Positions 1-6,923 of a stretch of DNA of 34,940 nucleotides are shown piece after piece. Each line of letters starts with the position of its first letter. Position 1 is the first letter of the stretch. Origin of the DNA: Bacillota bacterium (GTDB lineage: Bacteria > Bacillota > Clostridia > Tissierellales > Sedimentibacteraceae); assembly GCA_023453025.1 (NCBI GenBank), contig JAEXUD010000012.1:1-34940 (forward strand). Direction: 5' to 3'. The notes under the pieces were generated by a model that worked only from the letters and a program-made list of their open reading frames with translations, was not told the DNA's origin and made no database searches. The translations under genes were made by a program, and so were the position numbers.

Positions 1-109
1 GACTATACAACACTTGTCCTTCAAACTGAAAAGACAGAATATAGGCAAAGAGAAATGAAAATCCGGCAACAGAAAGCTTCCGGGCATTGAAAAATTTAAG
101 TCCATTCAT
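1..109 (-). CDS. Partial membrane protein, N-terminus only (possible MFS transporter)
   Basis: An open frame starts with ATG at 109 on the minus strand and runs without a stop off the left edge, giving 36 residues. A good ribosome binding site (GAGGGAGG, about 116-126) precedes it. The peptide begins with a short basic stretch (KFFNARK) followed by a hydrophobic segment (AGFSFLFAYILSF) and ends FQFEGQVLYS, which is like the first transmembrane helix of a polytopic membrane protein. The wording resembles the start of some Firmicute major facilitator transporters, but that identification is weak. The gene is divergent from the small gene at 530. Confidence 0.5.
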   Translation of the reverse strand, partial: MNGLKFFNARKLSVAGFSFLFAYILSFQFEGQVLYS

Positions 110-275
110 TTGATAACCTCCCTCTCATCGAAGACAAAACCTACATATACTTTCATTAATTGCACAAACAGCCTAATTAATTATTAAATACTACTTGTTA
201 TTTTAATTATAATAATAATAACACAATAATATCAAAATGGCAATTACTGCTTGTTATTTTATGTTAATTATGAAT

Positions 276-429
276 CAGACAGTATTATCATTCACAGTCC
301 ATCAATAAACCTAAGAAAAATAAGAAAAATATATAGCGAACATTTGCAGGACACGTTCGAAAACGTGAGCGGGTATTTTTCTTATTTTTCGCCTTCGCTT
401 TGCAACTGTGAATAGAAACCAGACAGTAT
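276..429. repeat. MITE-like palindromic element with 10-bp direct repeats
   Basis: The 10-mer CAGACAGTAT occurs at 276-285 and again at 420-429. Between the copies are nested inverted repeats: ATTCACAGT (290-298) against ACTGTGAAT (405-413); GAAAAATAAGAAAAATA (315-331) against its exact 17-nt reverse complement (374-390); and CACGTT-CGAA-AACGTG (352-367). The whole can fold into one long stem with a small central hairpin. Terminal inverted repeats plus flanking direct repeats are what a small non-autonomous insertion leaves. No coding capacity is present. A structured RNA or regulatory palindrome is the alternative. Confidence 0.55.
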
Positions 430-430
430 A

Positions 431-457
431 AAAAGTGGCATGATTCATGTCACTTTT
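431..457. promoter_or_regulatory. 27-bp near-perfect palindrome (operator or terminator-like hairpin)
   Basis: AAAAGTGGCATG (431-442), ATT, CATGTCACTTTT (446-457): a 12-bp stem with a single G-T mismatch and a 3-nt loop. It lies directly downstream of the 276-429 element and 73 bp before the start of the small gene. The T-run is part of the stem, so it can act as a weak terminator on either strand. With no gene ending here on the plus strand, an operator or attenuator for the 530-6167 unit is equally possible. Confidence 0.4.
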
Positions 458-529
458 GTCATTGCCAATTCACCCTCAATCGTTGTTCTGTCAAGCTTTT
501 TCCAATATACTAATTGTGAGGTGATGTAT

Positions 530-835
530 ATGGAACTCATTCTTTGGATGAAAACGGGCTTTTTTAAGAAAACACCATATAGTCTGGAAGTCAAGGAAAG
601 CGACCTGCTCCTGATTCCAACTAAGGCAGAGGATGCGGAACGAATCATCCTCAAACAGGAGGGACTCCTCTCTGTCACGCTGACACAGCAAAAATATCCG
701 GAACTGGAAATTCAGACTCAGGATGCGGTATATGCCGGAGTGTTCGAGGAGGGCGTTGCCTTCGAGGAAGCAGCGAATTATTTAAGAGAGCATTTAAACA
801 CAAAAATCATCTGCGAATATAAAGGAGGAGAGTAA
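530..835 (+). CDS. Small protein of unknown function, coupled to the S-layer protein gene
   Basis: About 101 residues. I choose ATG 530 because GAGGTG (518-523) sits 6 nt upstream; a longer frame back to 440 would translate through the hairpin at 431-457. No signal peptide or membrane helix is visible. The protein is acidic, with alternating beta-type segments (LEVKESDLLLIP, LSVTLTQQKYPELEIQT) and a helical C-terminus, loosely like a small PH-type or stress-response beta domain, but I do not recognise the family. Its C-terminal codons contain the GGAGGAG ribosome binding site of the next gene, and only one base separates its stop from that ATG, so the two are translationally coupled. Base composition matches the S-layer gene, not the later genes. 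Confidence 0.7.
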   Translation: MELILWMKTGFFKKTPYSLEVKESDLLLIPTKAEDAERIILKQEGLLSVTLTQQKYPELEIQTQDAVYAGVFEEGVAFEEAANYLREHLNTKIICEYKGGE

Positions 836-836
836 A

Positions 837-3800
837 ATGAGTAAAAAGCTAACGATTTGGCTGCCAACAGCCGTCATAGCTCTATTGTTATTTGCGGCAC
901 TGCCTGTAACGGCATCTGCATATACCGGTATTTTTGATACGTTCGATTCAGGGACTCCGGGAAGCGCTGCCGAGGGCTGGATTGGCTCTGGGATTATATC
1001 AACCGATGTCAGTGTAAGTCCCGGTAATTCTGTTAAGCTGCAGGGAAGCAGCGGTAATGCCGTCGGAACTTACAAAACAATCACTGCCGCACCGGAGAAT
1101 GCAATTGTTGAAGCAGACGTTTATCCCGGAGATGAGGATGCCGGCAGCCTGTCTTTGATGGAGGCATCGGGAAAATGGCAGGCACGGGTTGTCTTTAGAT
1201 ACGAACAAATATTTTACAGCAGCATCGGACATGACGACCAGCAACTGCATCCTTTGGCCACTTACACATCAAACGCATGGTATCATGTGAAAATCGTGCA
1301 CGACCATACGAATAAAACTTTTGATGTCTATTTGGATGGGTCACTCATCGGGGATGACATCCCCATGTACACATCAGGAGATCCGACACCCACGAAATTG
1401 CAGCTTAGTTCGGGAAATGATGCCGGCAGCAGGCTGATTTATTTTGACAATGTTCGCCTGTATTCCGCTGCCGACACAACCGCACCGGAGCTGACCGGTT
1501 CTTCGGTATGGCGCAGCGACGGAGATACGGCCACAGTGCGCTTTATGCCGGATAAATCGGGAACCTGTTATTATAAGATTACCGACAGCGAAACACCGCC
1601 ATCAGACATAATATCCGGAGGCACGGACGGAGGTGCTGTGACGGAAGATATCGTAAAAACGGTGTCACTTAACGGTCTGACGGAGGGTACGAAGTATGTC
1701 CATATTGTGGTAAAGGACGGAGCGGGCAACGTCAGTGCACCTCTTACAATTTCACTGCCGTATGATTACTATTATTTTGAGGATTTCGAAGCTTATCCGC
1801 TGAGTACGTATATTTATTCGAACGCCATGTCTCCGCTGTCGCAGAGGAACGGCGGTACCGGCAGCGAAAATCAAAAGGTCGTGGCAAATGTAAGTGATTC
1901 TTCCTCAAATATGCTTGTGCTGGCTTCAAACAGCGGTTGGGCTTCAGATCAGCAAATTATGCTGAATTCGTCGACCCTTGCTTCCGCAGGTTCTTATGTC
2001 TTTGAGGGTGATGTCTATCCCTTGCTTGACACCGGCTTTCAGCTGCGCTTTTCATTCGCCGACAACAATTACGAAGGCAATCATGAGGCAGGAGTATTTT
2101 TCAACGGCGGCAAAATAACAACCGCCACCAAATCCGGATCGGTTACCCTGAAAGACAGCTACACAGCAGGTGAGTGGCACCATGTCAAAGTTGTGGCAAC
2201 ACCCTCCACAAGCATATATGCTGTTTATGTAGACGGAGAATTGCTGAACGGTGCGTTACCGCTGCCTCCGGGGATTAACCGGATTGCCATAAGCGCCGGC
2301 AACCTGATCAGCAACACACAGGCTTATTACGACAATCTTGAATTCTATCTGACAGATGACGTACCCCCGCCGGAGGATTATGTTTTTGATATTTCCGAAG
2401 GACCTGTTACCATTACAGACGGAATAATTCCGGGAACATACAAGGTAACCTGCGGAGCCTCGGAGACTCTGGACAACATTCCGCCGGACCAGGTCATCAC
2501 ACTTACCGGCAACGGAAGCAATAACGTTACTGTTTCCTCAACAGCCGGTACGGTAAAAATTCTGCTGGATAATGTAAGCATCAGCGGCACCGCCAATTCT
2601 GCATTTGCACTTACAGGCTCATCCAAAGCGGAGCTGACCCTTTCCGGAGTCAACAGCCTGACAAGCGGAAACAATCGGGCAGGACTTGAGGTCCCTGCAG
2701 GTACGGAGCTGACAATTTTCGGAACGGATGACGATGAGCTTACGGCACAGGGCGGCGACTATGCGGCAGGAATAGGCGGCGGCTACGGCAGTACGCCGGC
2801 ACAGGCAGGAGTTATTACAATCAAAGGCGGTATCATTGAAGCGACCGGAGGAATTGCCGGCGGAGGAACCGGTTCCGGAGCAGGTATCGGCGGCGGCAGA
2901 GGCGGAGACGGAGGCTATATTACCATCGAAGGCGGAACCGTTACGGCTTCCGGCGGCTATCTGGCAGCAGGCATAGGAGGCGGCACCTACGGCACAGGCG
3001 GCACGATTCTTATCAAGGACGGCAATGTCACGGCTACAAGCGGACAATACAGCGCAGGTATAGGCGGCGGTTACGGCAGACCCATGGGCAGTATTACCAT
3101 TGAAGGCGGAACAGTCAACGCTACGGGCGGCAACGGCGGCAACGGCGGTGCAGGTATCGGCGGCGGCTATATTACGAGCAATATCACTGCCACCCACACC
3201 GGAGGCTCTGTACTGATATCCGGCGGCAATGTTACCGCGTTAGGCAGAGGGGGCTCCGGCATCGGCAGCGGAGGTTACCAATATCTAAACCAAAGATTGC
3301 CTGTTTCAGTAACGATTACAGGCGGTAACGTCAATGCGTCAGGCATCAGCGGCGCCGGCATCGGCAGCACACACGGAACCATTACAATTACGGGCGGAAC
3401 AATCACCGCCGAAGGCAGCACAAACTCTGCCGGTATCGGAGGCCGTTACCGAGAGAGCAGCGGCACAATCAATATTTCGGGCGGTAATATTACAGCCGCA
3501 GGCGGAACTTCAGAAGGCGGCGCCGGCATAGGCGGCGGCTGTACAATCGATACCGATTCCCTTGACGGCGGCACAATTGAAATTTCCGGCGGTACGATTA
3601 TTGCCACCGGCGGAGAATACGGCGCAGGCATAGGCGGCGGTTACAAAGTAGGCACAGGAACGATTATAATCACAGGCGGTGATATTACGGCGGAAGGCGG
3701 AGGCGGTGCAGGCATAGGTGTCGGTCTTGACGGCAGCAGCGGCACAATAATTATTTCTCAGGCTGAGCTTAGTGTTTCACGCAACAGCCCATATACAAAC

Positions 3801-6167
3801 CATGCAATTGATGCAGGTACATCCGGCACCATCCACATCGGCTTTACCGGAGATTCAGCTGCACCTTCCTATGACCCTGAGGCAAGCCGTGCCCAGGTCA
3901 CGATTGACAATGACGGTATAAGCGAATCCGGCCTGGTATTCGGAACCTGCCTGATTGCAGGAGACGGTGCAGGCGACCTGGCAGGCTCCTACATCGAGGG
4001 GGTTAAGCAGATTGTAACCTACGGCATCAAAGCTGTTGATGACCGGACTTTCTCTCCTCTGACCGAGGGTTACGGTGAAGACGATCGGCAGATAATTTCC
4101 GTTAGTATTGAAAATGCCGGTAACGGAACTCTTTCTAATCTCGCTGTAGCCCTGAGCGGAGATGATTCCGACAGCTTCACGGTGACACAGCCGCTGACCA
4201 CAGAACTTTCCAATCAAGGTGATGCAACTACGTTCACGTTAGTTCCCCATATGGGTCTGACTGCCGAAACCTACACGGCCGTGGTGACAATTTCTGCGGA
4301 TAATATGAGCGACGCCGGATTCACGGTTACGCAGGTAGTAAACGAGGCGGTTTCTACAGATAAGACCCTAATCAGCGTCACGACCCAGGCTGCAATCACG
4401 GGTGTGGTAAGCGGTACAGAAAAAACAGCTTCTGCACTGGGTCTGCCCTCTGCTGTAACACTTATCACCGATGACGGAAGTGTTCAGGCAGGGGTAGACT
4501 GGAATGTGGATTCATGCTCTTATGAGCCGTCTGTTACAACAGCCCAGATTTTTGAAATAGAAGGAACTGTAGTTCTTCCGGATGGAGTGGTGAATACTAA
4601 CAATATTTCTCTGGATATAAGCATAAGCGTTACAGTGAATGAAACTGCCACAACAGATAAAACACTTATAAGCGTAACGACTCCGGCAGCAATCACCGGC
4701 ATAGTTAACAAAACGGAAAAAACAGCTTCTGCATTGGGACTTCCGTCCACAGTAGCACTTGTCACCGATGAGGGCAGTGTTCAGGCGAGTGTAGTCTGGG
4801 ATGTGGAGTCATGCTCTTATGAACCGGCCTTCACAAAAGCGCAGACCTTTACGGTACACGGAACTGTTACACTTCCGAACGGAGTGGTTAACCCGGACAA
4901 TGTATCGCTAAACACCAGCATCAGCGTATCGGTAAGGGCAAGGTCAAGCGGAGGCGGTAACAGCGGCAACGTTACATCAAAGCCCTCAGCTCCGGAATAT
5001 AAGGCTGTAGTGGATGCCGGCAACGGTTCGGATACTATTTTGCCGGTCACTGTCGATAAAAACAGCGGCAGTGCAGCCGTGGACATCAGCACAAACGACA
5101 ATCTCATATATGCCGGTCAAACCGCTGTTGTTACAGTACCATCCGTACCGGGTGTCGATATTTATTTGCTGGGAGTACCTGTTCCGAGTCTGAAAACACC
5201 GGAAGAGCAGAGTAAAATATTGTTCAGGACTGATTACGGTAACGTAACTGTTCCTTCAAATATGCTTACAGATATAACGGATATCAGCGGAAAACGTGCG
5301 GAAATTTCTGTCGGTAAGGGAAACAAGGACAATTTGCCTGATGATGTGAAAGGTGCCATCGGCAGCAAGCCCATCATTCGGCTCACATTGACAATCGACG
5401 GCAGGCACACCGACTGGTCCAATACCGATGCTCCTGTAACGGTGAGCATACCTTATGCTCCGACTTCAGCAGAGCTTGACAATCCGGAAAGCATCGTTGT
5501 CTGGTACATCGACGGCAGCGGTAATCCGCAATGCATTACAAACGGCCGATACGATTCCGAAACCGGCACGGTTACCTTTGATACGACCCATTTCAGTGAC
5601 TATGCCGTCGTCTATAACAAAGTGAGCTTCAATGATGTGTCGAGCGATTCATGGTACTATAGAGCAGTGAGCTTCATCGGAGCAAGAAAAATTACAAACG
5701 GTACAGGAGGCGGTAATTACAGTCCGGAAGCAAGACTGACCCGCGGTGAATTCATCGTCCTGATGATGAGAACCTACGGCATTTATCCGGACGAGAATCC
5801 GGACGACAACTTTGCAGATGCCGGCGACACTTATTACACCGGTTATCTTGCAGCGGCAAAAAGGCTTGGTATTTCTGCAGGTGTGGGAAACAATATGTAT
5901 GTCCCGGGCAAGGAAATCACGCGTCAGGAGATGTTTGTCCTGCTGTACAATGCTCTCAAGGTCATCAGTCAAACTCCGGCCGGCGATTCCGGCAAGACAC
6001 TCTCTGATTTTGATGATGCAGGACAAATTGATTCTTGGGCACAGGATGCCATGACACTGCTGGTTAAGTCCGGTACAGTAGGCGGCAGCGGCGGCAACCT
6101 TAACCCTACGGGCTCAACAACACGTGCGGAAATGGCCCAGGTGCTGTATAATCTCCTGAGTAAGTAA
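837..6167 (+). CDS. Giant secreted S-layer-anchored protein with beta-helix repeats, two Ig-like domains and three SLH domains
   Basis: 1776 residues with a clear signal peptide (basic start, hydrophobic core, cleavage after ASA at about 28). Order of parts: a LamG-like jelly-roll (about 30-210), a short Ig/FN3-like linker, a second LamG-like domain (about 312-512), then from about 519 a beta-helix region. That region starts like the Cthe_2159-type carbohydrate-binding domain and contains eleven copies of an (A/S)GIG motif, each with a strand such as ITIEGGTVTA. Then a linker, two tandem Big_4-like Ig domains (about 1174-1371, period 99 residues), and three SLH domains (1598-1776) with the usual R-E/TRAE motifs. 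SLH domains attach the protein non-covalently to cell-wall polymer, so it is exposed on the surface. Likely roles are polysaccharide binding or adhesion; no catalytic residues are recognisable. Markedly higher G+C than the metabolic genes suggests horizontal transfer. Confidence 0.9.
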   Translation: MSKKLTIWLPTAVIALLLFAALPVTASAYTGIFDTFDSGTPGSAAEGWIGSGIISTDVSVSPGNSVKLQGSSGNAVGTYKTITAAPENAIVEADVYPGDEDAGSLSLMEASGKWQARVVFRYEQIFYSSIGHDDQQLHPLATYTSNAWYHVKIVHDHTNKTFDVYLDGSLIGDDIPMYTSGDPTPTKLQLSSGNDAGSRLIYFDNVRLYSAADTTAPELTGSSVWRSDGDTATVRFMPDKSGTCYYKITDSETPPSDIISGGTDGGAVTEDIVKTVSLNGLTEGTKYVHIVVKDGAGNVSAPLTISLPYDYYYFEDFEAYPLSTYIYSNAMSPLSQRNGGTGSENQKVVANVSDSSSNMLVLASNSGWASDQQIMLNSSTLASAGSYVFEGDVYPLLDTGFQLRFSFADNNYEGNHEAGVFFNGGKITTATKSGSVTLKDSYTAGEWHHVKVVATPSTSIYAVYVDGELLNGALPLPPGINRIAISAGNLISNTQAYYDNLEFYLTDDVPPPEDYVFDISEGPVTITDGIIPGTYKVTCGASETLDNIPPDQVITLTGNGSNNVTVSSTAGTVKILLDNVSISGTANSAFALTGSSKAELTLSGVNSLTSGNNRAGLEVPAGTELTIFGTDDDELTAQGGDYAAGIGGGYGSTPAQAGVITIKGGIIEATGGIAGGGTGSGAGIGGGRGGDGGYITIEGGTVTASGGYLAAGIGGGTYGTGGTILIKDGNVTATSGQYSAGIGGGYGRPMGSITIEGGTVNATGGNGGNGGAGIGGGYITSNITATHTGGSVLISGGNVTALGRGGSGIGSGGYQYLNQRLPVSVTITGGNVNASGISGAGIGSTHGTITITGGTITAEGSTNSAGIGGRYRESSGTINISGGNITAAGGTSEGGAGIGGGCTIDTDSLDGGTIEISGGTIIATGGEYGAGIGGGYKVGTGTIIITGGDITAEGGGGAGIGVGLDGSSGTIIISQAELSVSRNSPYTNHAIDAGTSGTIHIGFTGDSAAPSYDPEASRAQVTIDNDGISESGLVFGTCLIAGDGAGDLAGSYIEGVKQIVTYGIKAVDDRTFSPLTEGYGEDDRQIISVSIENAGNGTLSNLAVALSGDDSDSFTVTQPLTTELSNQGDATTFTLVPHMGLTAETYTAVVTISADNMSDAGFTVTQVVNEAVSTDKTLISVTTQAAITGVVSGTEKTASALGLPSAVTLITDDGSVQAGVDWNVDSCSYEPSVTTAQIFEIEGTVVLPDGVVNTNNISLDISISVTVNETATTDKTLISVTTPAAITGIVNKTEKTASALGLPSTVALVTDEGSVQASVVWDVESCSYEPAFTKAQTFTVHGTVTLPNGVVNPDNVSLNTSISVSVRARSSGGGNSGNVTSKPSAPEYKAVVDAGNGSDTILPVTVDKNSGSAAVDISTNDNLIYAGQTAVVTVPSVPGVDIYLLGVPVPSLKTPEEQSKILFRTDYGNVTVPSNMLTDITDISGKRAEISVGKGNKDNLPDDVKGAIGSKPIIRLTLTIDGRHTDWSNTDAPVTVSIPYAPTSAELDNPESIVVWYIDGSGNPQCITNGRYDSETGTVTFDTTHFSDYAVVYNKVSFNDVSSDSWYYRAVSFIGARKITNGTGGGNYSPEARLTRGEFIVLMMRTYGIYPDENPDDNFADAGDTYYTGYLAAAKRLGISAGVGNNMYVPGKEITRQEMFVLLYNALKVISQTPAGDSGKTLSDFDDAGQIDSWAQDAMTLLVKSGTVGGSGGNLNPTGSTTRAEMAQVLYNLLSK
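2750..3770 (+). repeat. Glycine-rich beta-helix repeat region inside the S-layer protein
   Basis: Eleven imperfect units, typically 25-40 residues, of the form: beta strand (I/V)xIxGG(T/N)(V/I)TAxGG, a variable glycine-rich turn, then (A/S)GIG(G)G. Copies end at residues within GIGGGYGS, GIGGGRGG, GIGGGTYG, GIGGGYGR, GIGGGYIT, GIGSGGYQ, GIGSTHGT, GIGGRYRE, GIGGGCTI, GIGGGYKV and GIGVGLDG. The pattern suits a right-handed parallel beta-helix. Repeats of this kind can change copy number by recombination. Confidence 0.8.
4356..4949 (+). repeat. Tandem 297-bp repeat encoding two Big_4-like Ig domains
   Basis: Two adjacent units starting at ACAGATAA (4356 and 4653) are similar over their full 297 bp and share stretches such as GAAAAAACAGCTTCTGCA and TCATGCTCTTATGA. 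Both encode TDKTLISVTT...TEKTASALGLPS...VDSCSYEP-like domains. This is an internal duplication in the reading frame, with divergence concentrated at third codon positions and a few residues. Confidence 0.8.
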
Positions 6168-6198
6168 TCTGAAAATCTAAAGTAAGCAATATAATAAG

Positions 6199-6226
6199 AA
6201 AGCCGGTCACAATCGTGACCGGCTTT
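6199..6226. terminator. Bidirectional rho-independent terminator
   Basis: AAAGCCGGTCAC (6199-6210), loop AATC, GTGACCGGCTTT (6215-6226): a perfect 12-bp G+C-rich stem with T-rich sequence after it (TATATCTTTCC) on the plus strand. It lies between the convergent S-layer gene (ends 6167) and HAD phosphatase gene (ends 6255) and can serve both. Confidence 0.85.
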
Positions 6227-6254
6227 ATATCTTTCCTTTTTCTGACGGTGATAA

Positions 6255-6914
6255 CTATATTTCAGAGCTTTTCAAATAAGTTTGTACCACTTCCGTCAAA
6301 TCCCACATTTTATTCAGTACATATTTAATGTTATATTTTTCTGCAAGCTCTGCGGCTCCATGCTGCCATCCTGCCAGGATGGGAATAACTTCTGCATTTG
6401 CCGCACATTCCATATCAAATCTTGAGTCGCCCACATACAATGTTTTGTCAGGAGTGCTGTTAAGCGCATTTATAGCTTTTATCAAAGGCTCCTTGTCAGG
6501 CTTGTGTTTTTCAACATCATCTGCAGATATTATCACATCGAAATATTTTGCCACATTGAATTTTTCTAAGGCAGACACAGTGGAATTTCTGAGTCTGGAT
6601 GTTGCAATTCCCATCTTTATATTTTTATTTTTCAAGTATTCCAGGGTTTCCTCCACAGTTTCATAAAGAGTGACCTCATCGTTAAATCTATCCTTTTGAT
6701 AGTCTCTGTAGCATGCTATAACATCTTCGAAGTTAAATTCTCCAAAATCTCTTGTTAATGTTGCAGCGAGAGTTTCTCCAAATGTACTCAGTACATATTT
6801 CTCATCGCATTCCTTTTCATGAAAGACATTATATATATGTCTGAAAGAATTTATTATCATTTGATTTGTATTTGCCAATGTACCGTCAAAGTCAAATATT
6901 ACCGTATCAATCAT
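6255..6914 (-). CDS. HAD-family phosphatase (PpaX/phosphoglycolate phosphatase type)
   Basis: 219 residues, normal for this subfamily. The HAD motifs are all present: DFDGT with nucleophile D8 and acid D10, T105 in IATSR, K138 in KHKPDK, and GDSRFD at 162-167. A helical cap lies between motif 1 and motif 2 (about 15-90). Relatives hydrolyse pyrophosphate, phosphoglycolate or sugar phosphates in the cytoplasm; the sequence does not settle the substrate. It follows tex with 9 nt between, and its AGGAG ribosome binding site overlaps the tex stop codon, so the pair is co-transcribed and probably coupled. Confidence 0.85.
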   Translation of the reverse strand: MIDTVIFDFDGTLANTNQMIINSFRHIYNVFHEKECDEKYVLSTFGETLAATLTRDFGEFNFEDVIACYRDYQKDRFNDEVTLYETVEETLEYLKNKNIKMGIATSRLRNSTVSALEKFNVAKYFDVIISADDVEKHKPDKEPLIKAINALNSTPDKTLYVGDSRFDMECAANAEVIPILAGWQHGAAELAEKYNIKYVLNKMWDLTEVVQTYLKSSEI

Positions 6915-6923
6915 CAGTTTCTC

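Larger units (their letters stand above)
110..529. other. Non-coding divergent intergenic region
   Basis: This stretch separates the minus-strand membrane protein from the plus-strand small gene. It is very A+T-rich on the left. An imperfect direct repeat (TACTACTTGTTATTTTA near 189 and TACTGCTTGTTATTTTA near 246) could be a protein binding site. The right part holds the palindromic element at 276-429 and the hairpin at 431-457. I see no credible coding sequence in it; the open frame upstream of 530 crosses the hairpin and has no ribosome binding site of its own. Confidence 0.6.

Noticed and set aside
440..529. N-terminal extension of the small gene back to ATG 440
   Set aside because: It starts inside the 431-457 palindrome, has no ribosome binding site, and the internal ATG 530 has a well-spaced GAGGTG.
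2619..3197. Long minus-strand open frame within the S-layer gene
   Set aside because: It is opposite the glycine-rich repeats, where G+C-rich third positions keep the opposite strand open; its residue makeup (Ala, Ser, Cys repeats) is not protein-like.
2750..3770. Possible CRISPR array because of regularly spaced repeats
   Set aside because: The repeats are in frame, imperfect, and encode beta-helix units; there are no identical direct repeats with unique spacers and no cas genes.
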